Of a stretch of 64,000 nucleotides of DNA, positions 1-7,603 are shown one piece after another (the first letter of the stretch is position 1; each line of letters starts with the position of its first letter). The DNA is from Chitinophagaceae bacterium (lineage in GTDB: Bacteria; Bacteroidota; Bacteroidia; Chitinophagales; Chitinophagaceae): contig SAIX01000056.1 of NCBI GenBank assembly GCA_004028765.1, positions 106,331 through 170,330 on the forward strand, written 5' to 3'. The position numbers and the translations under genes were made by a program. The notes under the pieces are model-generated. The model did not search any database. It worked only from the letters and a program-made list of their open reading frames with translations, and was not told the DNA's origin.

Positions 1-264
1 GAACCAGTCGGCCAAAATACCACCCACGAGCGGCATAAAATAGGCGAGGGTCACAAACATGTGAGAGAGTTCATTCGATTTTGCCTCGGCCATATTCTGC
101 AGGGCCGGGTTCATGGACGGATTAAAGAATTGCGCCACAAGAAAAGTACTCATGATCGAACGGATCGAATAAAAACTGAACCGTTCAGCTGCTTCATTAC
201 CGATGATATACGGCACCGACTTCGGCATCCCGCTTTTGGGCACATTACTTTGAATATCACTCAT
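1..264 (-). CDS. POT-family peptide transporter, N-terminal part (cut by window edge)
   Basis: The reverse strand from the ATG complementary to 262-264 stays open for 88 codons and runs off the left edge. Residues 19-46 (IIGNEAAERFSFYSIRS and what follows) match the first helix of proton-dependent oligopeptide transporters (POT/PTR2), whose signature is the NE-x-x-ERFSFY segment carrying the E-x-x-E-R proton-coupling motif. The end of the visible part (LAYFMPLVGGILADWF) matches the second helix and the following aspartate loop. The family imports di- and tripeptides across the inner membrane with protons. The gene is divergent from an OPT-family oligopeptide transporter 190 bp away, so this is a likely peptide-uptake locus. 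The C-terminal four fifths lie outside the window. Confidence 0.88.
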   Translation of the reverse strand, partial: MSDIQSNVPKSGMPKSVPYIIGNEAAERFSFYSIRSIMSTFLVAQFFNPSMNPALQNMAEAKSNELSHMFVTLAYFMPLVGGILADWF

Positions 265-282
265 AAGTTGTATTTTGGTTTT

Positions 283-310
283 TAAAGATAATGGGAATTG
301 GGTAGAGCAA
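283..310 (-). promoter_or_regulatory. candidate Bacteroidota promoter of the POT gene
   Basis: Read on the minus strand, TATCTTTA (complement of 283-290) is a 7/8 match to the -7 consensus TAnnTTTG. A TTG (complement of 308-310) lies 17 bases upstream, within the TTG-N17-23-TAnnTTTG arrangement described for this phylum. Transcription would begin a short way before the ATG at 264. Confidence 0.4.
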
Positions 311-453
311 CGAAAGAGGTTGGGAAGTTAAAAAGCGAATGCGTTTGAAAGGATGGGATTGTACCATCACCTGGCTTTACGCAAATACTTTTAAAACCAT
401 TTTTACTTTTTAACCTCTCTACCCGTTTTACCCGCCAAACTAAAACGCTAACT

Positions 454-2508
454 ATGTCTGATGAGAAAAAAGTTTTCCGCCCCTTTGTATCCCCTGAAAC
501 CAATATGAAGGAGCTGACGCTGAAATCGATCCTGCTGGGTTCTTTATTCGGTGTCATCTTCGGCGCATCCACGGTATACCTTGCATTAAAAGCGGGGCTT
601 ACCGTTTCTGCCTCCATCCCCATTGCGGTGATCGCTATCACGCTCGGGAGAAGGTTTTTAAAAACCACCATCCTTGAAAACAATATCATTCAAACCACGG
701 GATCTGCCGGGGAAAGTATCGCAGGGGGCGTGGCTTTTACATTGCCGGGATTTCTTTTTCTGTCTTCCCCAAGCAGCGCAGAATATTTTAATTACCTCAC
801 TGTTCTGATCCTCGCGATTGTTGGCGGTTTGCTGGGAACGCTTTTGATGATCCCGCTCCGCAAAGCACTGATCGTAAATGAACATGATACACTTCCTTAT
901 CCCGAGGGCACGGCCTGTGGCGATGTATTGAAAGCCGGCGAAAAAGGGGGTGATTTTGCCAAAACTGCTTTCTGGGGATTGGGTGTTGCATTTGTGTATG
1001 CCCTGTTCCAGAAAGTGCTGCATGTAATTGCGGAAGTACCTTTTTATGCTACCAAACAGGTCAACAAATTTTTCCCCTCTGCAAAGGTGAGTGGTGAGAT
1101 CACACCGGAGTATATGGGTGTGGGATATATCATTGGTCCGCGTATTGCCGGAGTACTTGTTGCAGGCAGTGTATTGAGCTGGCTCGTATTTATTCCCTGG
1201 TTATCCTCGCTGGTACCGGCAGATGTGATCGCAAGGCAGCTGAATAAACTCGGTTATCTCGCCGATCTTACCAAACCTGGCGGCAAAGGCGGATGGGACC
1301 CGGTTACACATACTTTTAATGATTATGCTGCTGCCGTGTATTATGCATTTGTGCGGCAGGTAGGTGCGGGAGCGGTGGCTGCGGGCGGAATTATCACACT
1401 GATCAAAACCATTCCCACCATTATTAAATCTGTGAAGGGCAGCCTGGGTTCAATCAATAAGTCTGGCGATGCCGATGCACCAAAAGTGCTGCGCACCGAG
1501 AGAGACCTGAGTTTGAAAGTGGTAGGCTTTGGCAGCCTCGCACTGGTGGTACTGATCGCATTACTGCCACAGGTTCCGGGCGATACCATTATGCAGAAAA
1601 TTTTGATCGGCATCCTCGTTCTTTTCTTTGGCGCATTGTTCGTAACAGTTGCTTCGCGTATCGTTGGGTTGATCGGCACTTCCAACAGCCCCATCAGCGG
1701 TATGACCATTGCCACGGTAATGGGAACGAGTTTGATATTTTTAAGTGTAGGATGGAGCGGACAGTTATACGAACCGCTGGTATTGGTGGTGGGTGGTATG
1801 ATCTGTATCGCCGCGGCCAATGCAGGCGGTACTTCGCAGGACCTGAAGAGTGGTTATATCGTTGGCGCCACGCCGCGGAACCAGCAGATCGCTTTGTTTA
1901 TCGGGGCCATCGTATCATCGGTGGTGATCGGCATCACCGTGAAATTCCTCGACAAACCTTCCAGCGAAATGTTACAGCAGGGAATCCATCATGCCATCGG
2001 TTCAGAAAAATACCCTGCACCGCAGGCTACATTAATGGCTACACTGATCAAAGGGATCCTTTCCCAAAACCTCGACTGGCAATATGTAGTAGCAGGGATC
2101 TTTCTGGCTATTACCATGGAGCTATGCGGTATCAAAGCGCTGAGTTTTGCGATTGGTGTGTACCTGCCTTTATCTACCACACTGCCGATTTTTATCGGTG
2201 GTGCTATCCGGGGCATTGTAGAGAATAAACAGAAAAAAGCCAATATCGCATTGAATCCTGAAGAAGAAGAACTGAGCAAGGGCAGTTTGTTTGCAACAGG
2301 TTTGGTGGCAGGTGGTGCGGTGGCAGGTGTGATCATTGCATTTTTTGCGGGATCGGACAGTGGAGAAAAATTACTCAACTCCATCAGTATGGAAGAAAAC
2401 ATCAAGCATGCTTTGTCGCAGAACGGGTATTTCCTGCTGGGAGCGATATTCTTCGCAGTGATGGGCTTCCTCTTATATAAAGTAGCATTGAAACGAAAAG
2501 AAGCCTGA
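454..2508 (+). CDS. OPT-family oligopeptide transporter
   Basis: This 684-residue polytopic inner-membrane protein has about 14-16 hydrophobic segments. It carries the family landmarks NNIIQTTGSAGESIAGG (about 76-92), LPYPEGTACGDVLKAG (about 147-162) and, near the middle, GGTSQDLKSGYIVGATPRNQQ. These identify the bacterial branch of the oligopeptide transporter (OPT) superfamily, which imports short peptides or, in some members, metal chelates. Length is normal for bacterial OPT proteins. The start gives a short polar N-terminus (MSDEKKVFRPFVSPETNMKEL) directly before the first helix. It is monocistronic: a divergent POT transporter lies upstream and a strong terminator follows. The substrate cannot be told from sequence. 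Confidence 0.92.
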   Translation: MSDEKKVFRPFVSPETNMKELTLKSILLGSLFGVIFGASTVYLALKAGLTVSASIPIAVIAITLGRRFLKTTILENNIIQTTGSAGESIAGGVAFTLPGFLFLSSPSSAEYFNYLTVLILAIVGGLLGTLLMIPLRKALIVNEHDTLPYPEGTACGDVLKAGEKGGDFAKTAFWGLGVAFVYALFQKVLHVIAEVPFYATKQVNKFFPSAKVSGEITPEYMGVGYIIGPRIAGVLVAGSVLSWLVFIPWLSSLVPADVIARQLNKLGYLADLTKPGGKGGWDPVTHTFNDYAAAVYYAFVRQVGAGAVAAGGIITLIKTIPTIIKSVKGSLGSINKSGDADAPKVLRTERDLSLKVVGFGSLALVVLIALLPQVPGDTIMQKILIGILVLFFGALFVTVASRIVGLIGTSNSPISGMTIATVMGTSLIFLSVGWSGQLYEPLVLVVGGMICIAAANAGGTSQDLKSGYIVGATPRNQQIALFIGAIVSSVVIGITVKFLDKPSSEMLQQGIHHAIGSEKYPAPQATLMATLIKGILSQNLDWQYVVAGIFLAITMELCGIKALSFAIGVYLPLSTTLPIFIGGAIRGIVENKQKKANIALNPEEEELSKGSLFATGLVAGGAVAGVIIAFFAGSDSGEKLLNSISMEENIKHALSQNGYFLLGAIFFAVMGFLLYKVALKRKEA

Positions 2509-2542
2509 TATTATTATTTGTTTCGATTTGGTAAAACAGATC

Positions 2543-2574
2543 ATCCCGGTGTTTTAAAACGCCGGGATTTTTTT
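2543..2574 (+). terminator. rho-independent terminator after the OPT gene
   Basis: ATCCCGG (2543-2549) pairs with CCGGGAT (2562-2568). The inner part GTTTTAAAAC is itself palindromic and one T.G wobble joins the two blocks. A run of seven T follows. Confidence 0.85.
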
Positions 2575-2635
2575 ATCTTACCCCTGTCGGTTAAACCATC
2601 GATACCGGATTTTGTCAAACTAAAAATTTTACCGG

Positions 2636-4642
2636 ATGATCCGTTTCAGCCGCATGTATAAAACCTTTACCGTGGGAGCCGCATTTACACTGCTCTCCGC
2701 TTTTTCGCAAAACAGCAGCAGCCCCAGGGTGAATATGCCTTATAAAAAAATGGGGCTTACCCAGGAACAGGCTGCTGCACACCTCCTTAGTCGTTTCACG
2801 TTTGGTGCAAAACCCGGACAGGTAAAAGAAGTGGTGGATATGGGTTTGGAAAAATGGTTTCATCAGCAACTCGAAGCAAACCTTCCCGATGAAGAAGTGG
2901 CAAAGCGTTTGCCGGCCGATAACTATGAAGCGCTTACGATGAAGAATGAAGAGATCGTGAACACGTATCTCAATGCAGGGCAGATCATCCGCGTAGCGGC
3001 AAAAAACAACCTCTTTGATAAAGACTCCGTTAAAAATCTCGATAAACCCGAATACCGTGCACAACTGAAAAAAATCATGGATGCGCAGGGTTTTAAAGCG
3101 CCGGCAGAATTACAACGCCAGCTCATTAACCAGAAAATTGTAAAAGCTGCATACGGTCAAAATCAATTACAGGAAGTACTGACGGATTTCTGGTTCAATC
3201 ATTTCAATGTATCACTTACCAAGGGCCAGTGCCAGCAGTTTGTAATGAGTTATGAACGGGATGCCATCCGGCCCAATGTATTCGGCAATTTTGAAACACT
3301 GCTCGAATCAACAGCAAAACATCCTGCCATGCTCGAATACCTCGACAATGCATCGAGTGTGAGTATGGATAATGAAATGGCAAGACAGCAGGAAAAAAGT
3401 GCCGCAGCGCGCGCATTGAAACAGCGCCTTGAACAATCTGCCATGGACACCAGTAAACCCGGCGCTAGATTACTGGCGCAAACACTGGTGGCGAGAAAAA
3501 CGCAGGGACTGAATGAAAACTACGCGCGCGAGATCATGGAACTGCATACCATGGGCGTGGATGGCGGCTATACACAACAGGATGTAACCACCGTTGCAAG
3601 GGCCTTAACCGGCTGGAGCATCATGCCGATGTATAAAGACGGCCCGGGCATGAAACTGATCGAAGCCGCAGGTCCGGCTTTCCTGAAAAGAAAAGGGTTT
3701 GTGGTGGAAGGGGACTTTCTGTTCCGTGCAGACAAACACGATGAAAGCCCTAAAACCATTCTTGGAAAAAACTTCCCTGCCAATGGCGGATATGAAGAAG
3801 GCAAACAGGTGTTGGAGATGCTGGCCATGCATCCATCCACTGCAAAATTCATCAGCACCAAACTTGCAACACGCTTTGTATCTGATACACCTTCTGCAGA
3901 ACTGGTAAGCCGTCTTACAGATGAGTACCTCAAAACAAACGGGAATATCAAAGCTTTACTGATCACGATAGTAAACAGCCGTGAGTTCTGGGATAAAACT
4001 TCATTGCGCGAGAAAGTGAAATCCCCGTTTGAATATGCCATCAGCGCCATACGCGCCACCAATGCGGATGTGCAGCAGCCTTTCCAGATCTATAACTGGT
4101 GCACCCGGATGGGCCAACGTTTTTATTATTACCAGGCACCCACCGGCTTCCCCGACAGGGCCAGTTACTGGATCAATACAGGGTCTTTACTGAACAGGAT
4201 GAATTTTGGTCTGGCTTTTGCCACTGAAAAAATTCCGGGAGTAAAACTCAACCTTGCCGCACTCAATGATAACCACGAACCCGAAAGTGCGGAAGCCGCA
4301 CTCGCGATCTACAGTAAAATATTGTTACCCGAACGCGACCTTGATGAAAATATCCGCCGGCTTACTGCAATGGTAAAAGACAATACCCTTGAACAAAAGA
4401 TCAGCAGTGCTGCCGAAAAAACAGCTCCTCCGCAACAGGATATGAATACAATGCAGCAGGATGAAATGGCGATGAACAATGATAACCGAAAACTGAGCCG
4501 CCGCCAGCAACTGGCCAATGAGAAAAAAGCATTGAGCAAAAAGAACCTGCCTGTTACCACTTTATATGTGGCAGGCAATACAAGTACGGTGGCACAGGTA
4601 ACAGGGATCATTATCGGATCGCCGGAGTTTCAGAGAAAATAA
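2636..4642 (+). CDS. DUF1800 family secreted protein
   Basis: 668 residues with an N-terminal signal-like segment (MYKTFTVGAAFTLLSAFSQ after a second possible start at codon 7). The body has hallmarks of the DUF1800 family: LTQEQAAAHLLSRFTFG (about 41-57), TDFWFNHFNVSL, then GLNENYAREIMELHTMGVDGGYT and ARALTGWS. The biochemical function of DUF1800 proteins is not established, but they very often sit directly before a DUF1501 gene, as here (109 bp gap). That pairing is thought to be linked to export or cell-surface processes. The C-terminus carries a Gln/Met/Asn-rich stretch (about 600-640) before a final conserved block. The second ATG, at 2654, is an equally plausible start. Confidence 0.88.
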   Translation: MIRFSRMYKTFTVGAAFTLLSAFSQNSSSPRVNMPYKKMGLTQEQAAAHLLSRFTFGAKPGQVKEVVDMGLEKWFHQQLEANLPDEEVAKRLPADNYEALTMKNEEIVNTYLNAGQIIRVAAKNNLFDKDSVKNLDKPEYRAQLKKIMDAQGFKAPAELQRQLINQKIVKAAYGQNQLQEVLTDFWFNHFNVSLTKGQCQQFVMSYERDAIRPNVFGNFETLLESTAKHPAMLEYLDNASSVSMDNEMARQQEKSAAARALKQRLEQSAMDTSKPGARLLAQTLVARKTQGLNENYAREIMELHTMGVDGGYTQQDVTTVARALTGWSIMPMYKDGPGMKLIEAAGPAFLKRKGFVVEGDFLFRADKHDESPKTILGKNFPANGGYEEGKQVLEMLAMHPSTAKFISTKLATRFVSDTPSAELVSRLTDEYLKTNGNIKALLITIVNSREFWDKTSLREKVKSPFEYAISAIRATNADVQQPFQIYNWCTRMGQRFYYYQAPTGFPDRASYWINTGSLLNRMNFGLAFATEKIPGVKLNLAALNDNHEPESAEAALAIYSKILLPERDLDENIRRLTAMVKDNTLEQKISSAAEKTAPPQQDMNTMQQDEMAMNNDNRKLSRRQQLANEKKALSKKNLPVTTLYVAGNTSTVAQVTGIIIGSPEFQRK

Positions 4643-4678
4643 ATATTCTCCTCTCTGCATCCCTGTTACGCCGGGTTG

Positions 4679-4712
4679 CTGTGGTAAATCCTTCGTTAAA
4701 ATTTTACCACGG
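4679..4712 (+). other. intercistronic stem-loop between DUF1800 and DUF1501 genes
   Basis: GTGGTAAA (4681-4688) pairs with TTTACCAC (4703-4710), extendable by a wobble and a C-G pair. There is no T-run on the plus strand, so it looks less like a terminator than a transcript-processing or stability structure inside the presumed operon. Confidence 0.4.
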
Positions 4713-4751
4713 TCTGAAAAACAGTGTTGCACAAAAACTAAAATAAGAAGC

Positions 4752-6011
4752 ATGGTTAATCGCAGGGCATTTATGAAATCGGGCGCGATGGCGCTGTTTG
4801 CCGCAGGTTTTGGTGGCGTGCCTTCTTTTATTGCAAGGGCCACAGACGGAAGAAAAATTTTATCGCCCTATAAAAAGAATAAAGTGCTTGTCTGCATTTT
4901 TCAGCGCGGTGCCATGGATGGATTGATGGCAGTGAGCCCGTACAGCGATCCCAACCTCAAAGCACTGAGGCCAACACTGTATATGAGTCCGGCAGAAACC
5001 GAAGGCAAGATGATCGACCTTGATGGCCGTTTTGGATTGCATCCTTCACTGGCTGCATTTGCTCCTTTTTTTACAGAAGGGAGAATGGCCATTGTACACG
5101 GTGTAGGGAGCCCGAACAATACCCGCAGCCATTTTGATGCGCAGGATTATATGGAGAGCGGAACACCTTTCAGCAAAAGCACCAATAGCGGCTGGCTGAA
5201 CAGGGCTGTAGGTTTACTGGGGCATGAAGGCACGCCGTTCCGTGCGGTAAGTTTAACGAGTTCATTACCGCGCAGTTTGTATGGCGACAACGAATCGCTC
5301 GCCATCAGCAACCTCCAGGAATTCGCGATACAGATGCGCGGAAACCCATTGGCTACCAACCTCGCTGCAAAATCTTTCGAGTCATTGTACGATCAAACCA
5401 GCAGCCAGGTACTGAGCCGCGCGGGCAAAGAAAGTTTTGATGCGATAAAAATGCTGAATGCAAACAATATTAAAAATTATCAGCCCGCCAATGGCGTGGT
5501 ATATCCCAATTCTCCCCTGGGCAATTCACTGAAACAGATTGCCACGCTGATAAAAATGGATGTAGGTATGGAAGTGGCTTTTGCCGAAAGCGGTGGATGG
5601 GATACGCATTTTAACCAGGGAACCGCGAACGGTGCGCTCGCAAGGAACCTGAAGGATTTCAGTGATAGCATTGCGGCTTTCTGGAAAGATATGGATGCTT
5701 ACCAGGATGAAGTGACCGTGATGACGATGACCGAATTTGGCCGCACCGCACACCAGAACGGCACCGGCGGCACCGATCATGGAAGGGCCAGTTGTTTGTT
5801 TGTGCTTGGCAATGATGTGAGCGGCGGCAAAGTATACAACAATATCAAAACACTCGCGAAAGAAGACCTGGAAGACGGAAGGGACCTGCCCGTAAGTACC
5901 GATTTCCGTTCGGTGTTCAGTTCTGTTGCAGGTTCTCATTTAAAGATCGGCAACAATAAAATATTGTTCCCGGGCTGGGACGGAACGGGGCTTGGGTTGA
6001 TGAAAGCATAG
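4752..6011 (+). CDS. DUF1501 family protein with twin-arginine-type signal
   Basis: 419 residues. The N-terminus MVNRRAFMKSGAMALFAAGF has the RR-x-F-[ML]-K pattern of a Tat signal, typical of DUF1501 proteins, so the product is probably exported folded. Conserved blocks include VLVCIFQRGAMDGL (about 38-51), AESGGWDTHFNQ and MTMTEFGRTAHQNGTGGTDHG, the last resembling the metal-binding region of the alkaline phosphatase/sulfatase superfamily to which DUF1501 is related. Enzymatic activity is unproven for the family. It directly follows the DUF1800 gene on the same strand, and the two probably act together. Confidence 0.9.
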   Translation: MVNRRAFMKSGAMALFAAGFGGVPSFIARATDGRKILSPYKKNKVLVCIFQRGAMDGLMAVSPYSDPNLKALRPTLYMSPAETEGKMIDLDGRFGLHPSLAAFAPFFTEGRMAIVHGVGSPNNTRSHFDAQDYMESGTPFSKSTNSGWLNRAVGLLGHEGTPFRAVSLTSSLPRSLYGDNESLAISNLQEFAIQMRGNPLATNLAAKSFESLYDQTSSQVLSRAGKESFDAIKMLNANNIKNYQPANGVVYPNSPLGNSLKQIATLIKMDVGMEVAFAESGGWDTHFNQGTANGALARNLKDFSDSIAAFWKDMDAYQDEVTVMTMTEFGRTAHQNGTGGTDHGRASCLFVLGNDVSGGKVYNNIKTLAKEDLEDGRDLPVSTDFRSVFSSVAGSHLKIGNNKILFPGWDGTGLGLMKA

Positions 6012-6295
6012 CGGGTGAAATGAAAGAATTGCTGTTCCGTATTTCGTGTTTACTGTTCGCCACGGAAATCCCTGGTAAGGGTCTGTGATGTAGAATTACG
6101 ATGTTGTCTTTTATAAGTGCCTTTTATTCCCGGGTCATCATTATTACAATTCGAAAACAACATCATTGACTTTTTTAACCGATGTTCCGGCAAAACTGCA
6201 GAGTAATTTTTGCTGCGCAGCCCTTTCCCAAGAACAGCCAAATACGTTATGTTTTTGCCTGTAAAAAGTTTATATTTATACACAAACGTTTTACA

Positions 6296-7033
6296 ATGCG
6301 GATCATACTGCTTTTTGTTTTCGCCTTTGTATCCGGACCGGTTTTCTGCCAGGTGGAAATCCCTGCAAAAGATTATACTTCACCGGGTGACCTTGATGTG
6401 GCTTTTTCAAAGATTCGCACTTTTCATTTTGAACCGGAAGGCCAGAAAAAAGCGGAAAACCTGTCGTACGCAGATGTGCAGGGATCTCCCTTCTGGGATA
6501 TCAACTGGAATACCGCCCTATTTGTTTTAGCGAATGGTAACCTGGCAAAAACGGAAAAAGCAAGACTCAATCTTTTTACAAACGAAGTTCATTTCATAAA
6601 CGCAGAGAATATTGAAATGGCCTGCGAAAATAAATTAATCAAAAAAATCCTTTTTTTTAAAGGAACCGATACCACAAAGCCATTTGCTTTATTTGAATCT
6701 TTCCCGGATGCTTCGGGTGCCAATAACAGTTACTGCCGGGTTTTAAACAAGGGCAGGATTCGTTTGCTGGAAATGAAAAAAATCCTGGTGCAGGAAAAAG
6801 AATATAACCCGTTATTGGGGAAGAAAGAATATACGTTTTATTCGAAAAGGAATTACCTGATCGCGGTTGAAGAAAAAACCACTCCTTTGCCTTCTTTAAA
6901 CCAATCCGGTTTGCTGAAAGCGCTTCCTGAATTGTCGGATTATAAAGAATGGCTGACGCGGAATAACAATAAACTAAAAACCGAGGCAGAAGTAATTTCG
7001 TTCCTGAATTATTATAACAGCAAAAGACAATAA
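6296..7033 (+). CDS. secreted protein of unknown function (Bacteroidota-type, paralogue of the 47475-48137 product)
   Basis: The ATG at 6296 gives a clean signal peptide (MRIILLFVFAFVSGPVFCQ, cleavage after FCQ), so I prefer it to the in-frame ATG at 6182, whose extra 38 residues are not signal-like. The mature part is about 225 residues without membrane segments. No enzyme motif is visible. It aligns by eye with the 220-residue secreted protein at 47475-48137: both have G-[ST]-P-F, then a Trp, an N-[LV]-[FY]-x-N-x-[VL]-x-F segment, and a C-terminal LL-x-AL ... YY-x-S ending. It is convergent with acs across a repeat-rich gap. Confidence 0.7.
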   Translation: MRIILLFVFAFVSGPVFCQVEIPAKDYTSPGDLDVAFSKIRTFHFEPEGQKKAENLSYADVQGSPFWDINWNTALFVLANGNLAKTEKARLNLFTNEVHFINAENIEMACENKLIKKILFFKGTDTTKPFALFESFPDASGANNSYCRVLNKGRIRLLEMKKILVQEKEYNPLLGKKEYTFYSKRNYLIAVEEKTTPLPSLNQSGLLKALPELSDYKEWLTRNNNKLKTEAEVISFLNYYNSKRQ

Positions 7034-7240
7034 ACAGTTTTCCAACATATTTCTGGTTCTACGTTTTGCGCATAGTTCCCAGGCGGAATGTTCGAAACTG
7101 ATTTTAGGAATGAACCTTGTCTTTGTCAGCAAAAACAACACACAAAATTTTTCCAACCTGTCTTATTTTATAATCCGATTCAGAAAAGTCGGCTATGCGA
7201 AATCCTGCGGAGAATAAAAAGCTGATCTACATCCTGCAGT

Positions 7241-7257
7241 ACAAGTGTGCGACGCAA
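7241..7257. repeat. 17-bp dispersed intergenic repeat, copy 1
   Basis: ACAAGTGTGCGACGCAA here is the exact reverse complement of 24934-24950 in another intergenic gap. The rest of 7034-7280 holds no gene or regulatory site I can recognise. Confidence 0.55.
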
Positions 7258-7280
7258 GGATGCCGATAAATTAATCAACA

Positions 7281-7560
7281 GCCGGGGAAATAAAAAATAT
7301 ATACAGCTCGTTCCCAATTATGCAGGGGGGGGGTTGGTCAGCGACCAACAACGGCAAAAATAAAAAATATATACTGCCCGTTCCCAATTATGCAGGGGGG
7401 GGTGTTGGTCAGCGACCAACAATGGCGAAGTTTCCCATTATGCGCCGTTGATAGTCAGCGACCAACAATAGCGGAACGAATGAATCAACAATGGGGAAAT
7501 AAAAATACATACAGTCCCTTTTCAATTATGCGCCGTTGTTGGTCGGCGACCAACAACGGC
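7281..7560. repeat. cluster of four palindromic GTTGGTC repeats with poly-G tracts
   Basis: Four degenerate copies lie between two convergent genes. Each has a TTCCCAATTATGC-like lead (7311-7323, 7381-7393, 7431-7443, 7521-7531) and then a hairpin. In copy 4 the hairpin is perfect: GCCGTTGTTGGTC (7532-7544) pairs with GACCAACAACGGC (7548-7560) around GGC. Copies 1 and 2 keep the GTTGGTC-AGC-GACCAAC core (7333-7349; 7404-7420), but the GCCG of the left arm is replaced by runs of nine (7325-7333) and eight (7395-7402) G. Copy 3 is the most degenerate. An A/T-rich spacer (AAATAAAAAATATATAC) precedes copies 1 and 2 and, as a variant, copy 4. Spacing is uneven (about 70, 50 and 88 bp). It may also terminate transcription from both sides. 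Confidence 0.85.
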
Positions 7561-7603
7561 AAACAGAGCGATACAGCTGCCAGAACAACCGTTCAGATAA
7601 TCC

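Noticed and set aside
6050..6283. Minus-strand 77-codon frame before the secreted protein gene
   Set aside because: No start context, no hydrophobic pattern or relatives recognised, and composition differs from neighbouring genes.
7281..7560. CRISPR-like array
   Set aside because: Only four copies with uneven spacing, degenerate palindromic units and no unique spacers of constant length; no cas genes in the window.
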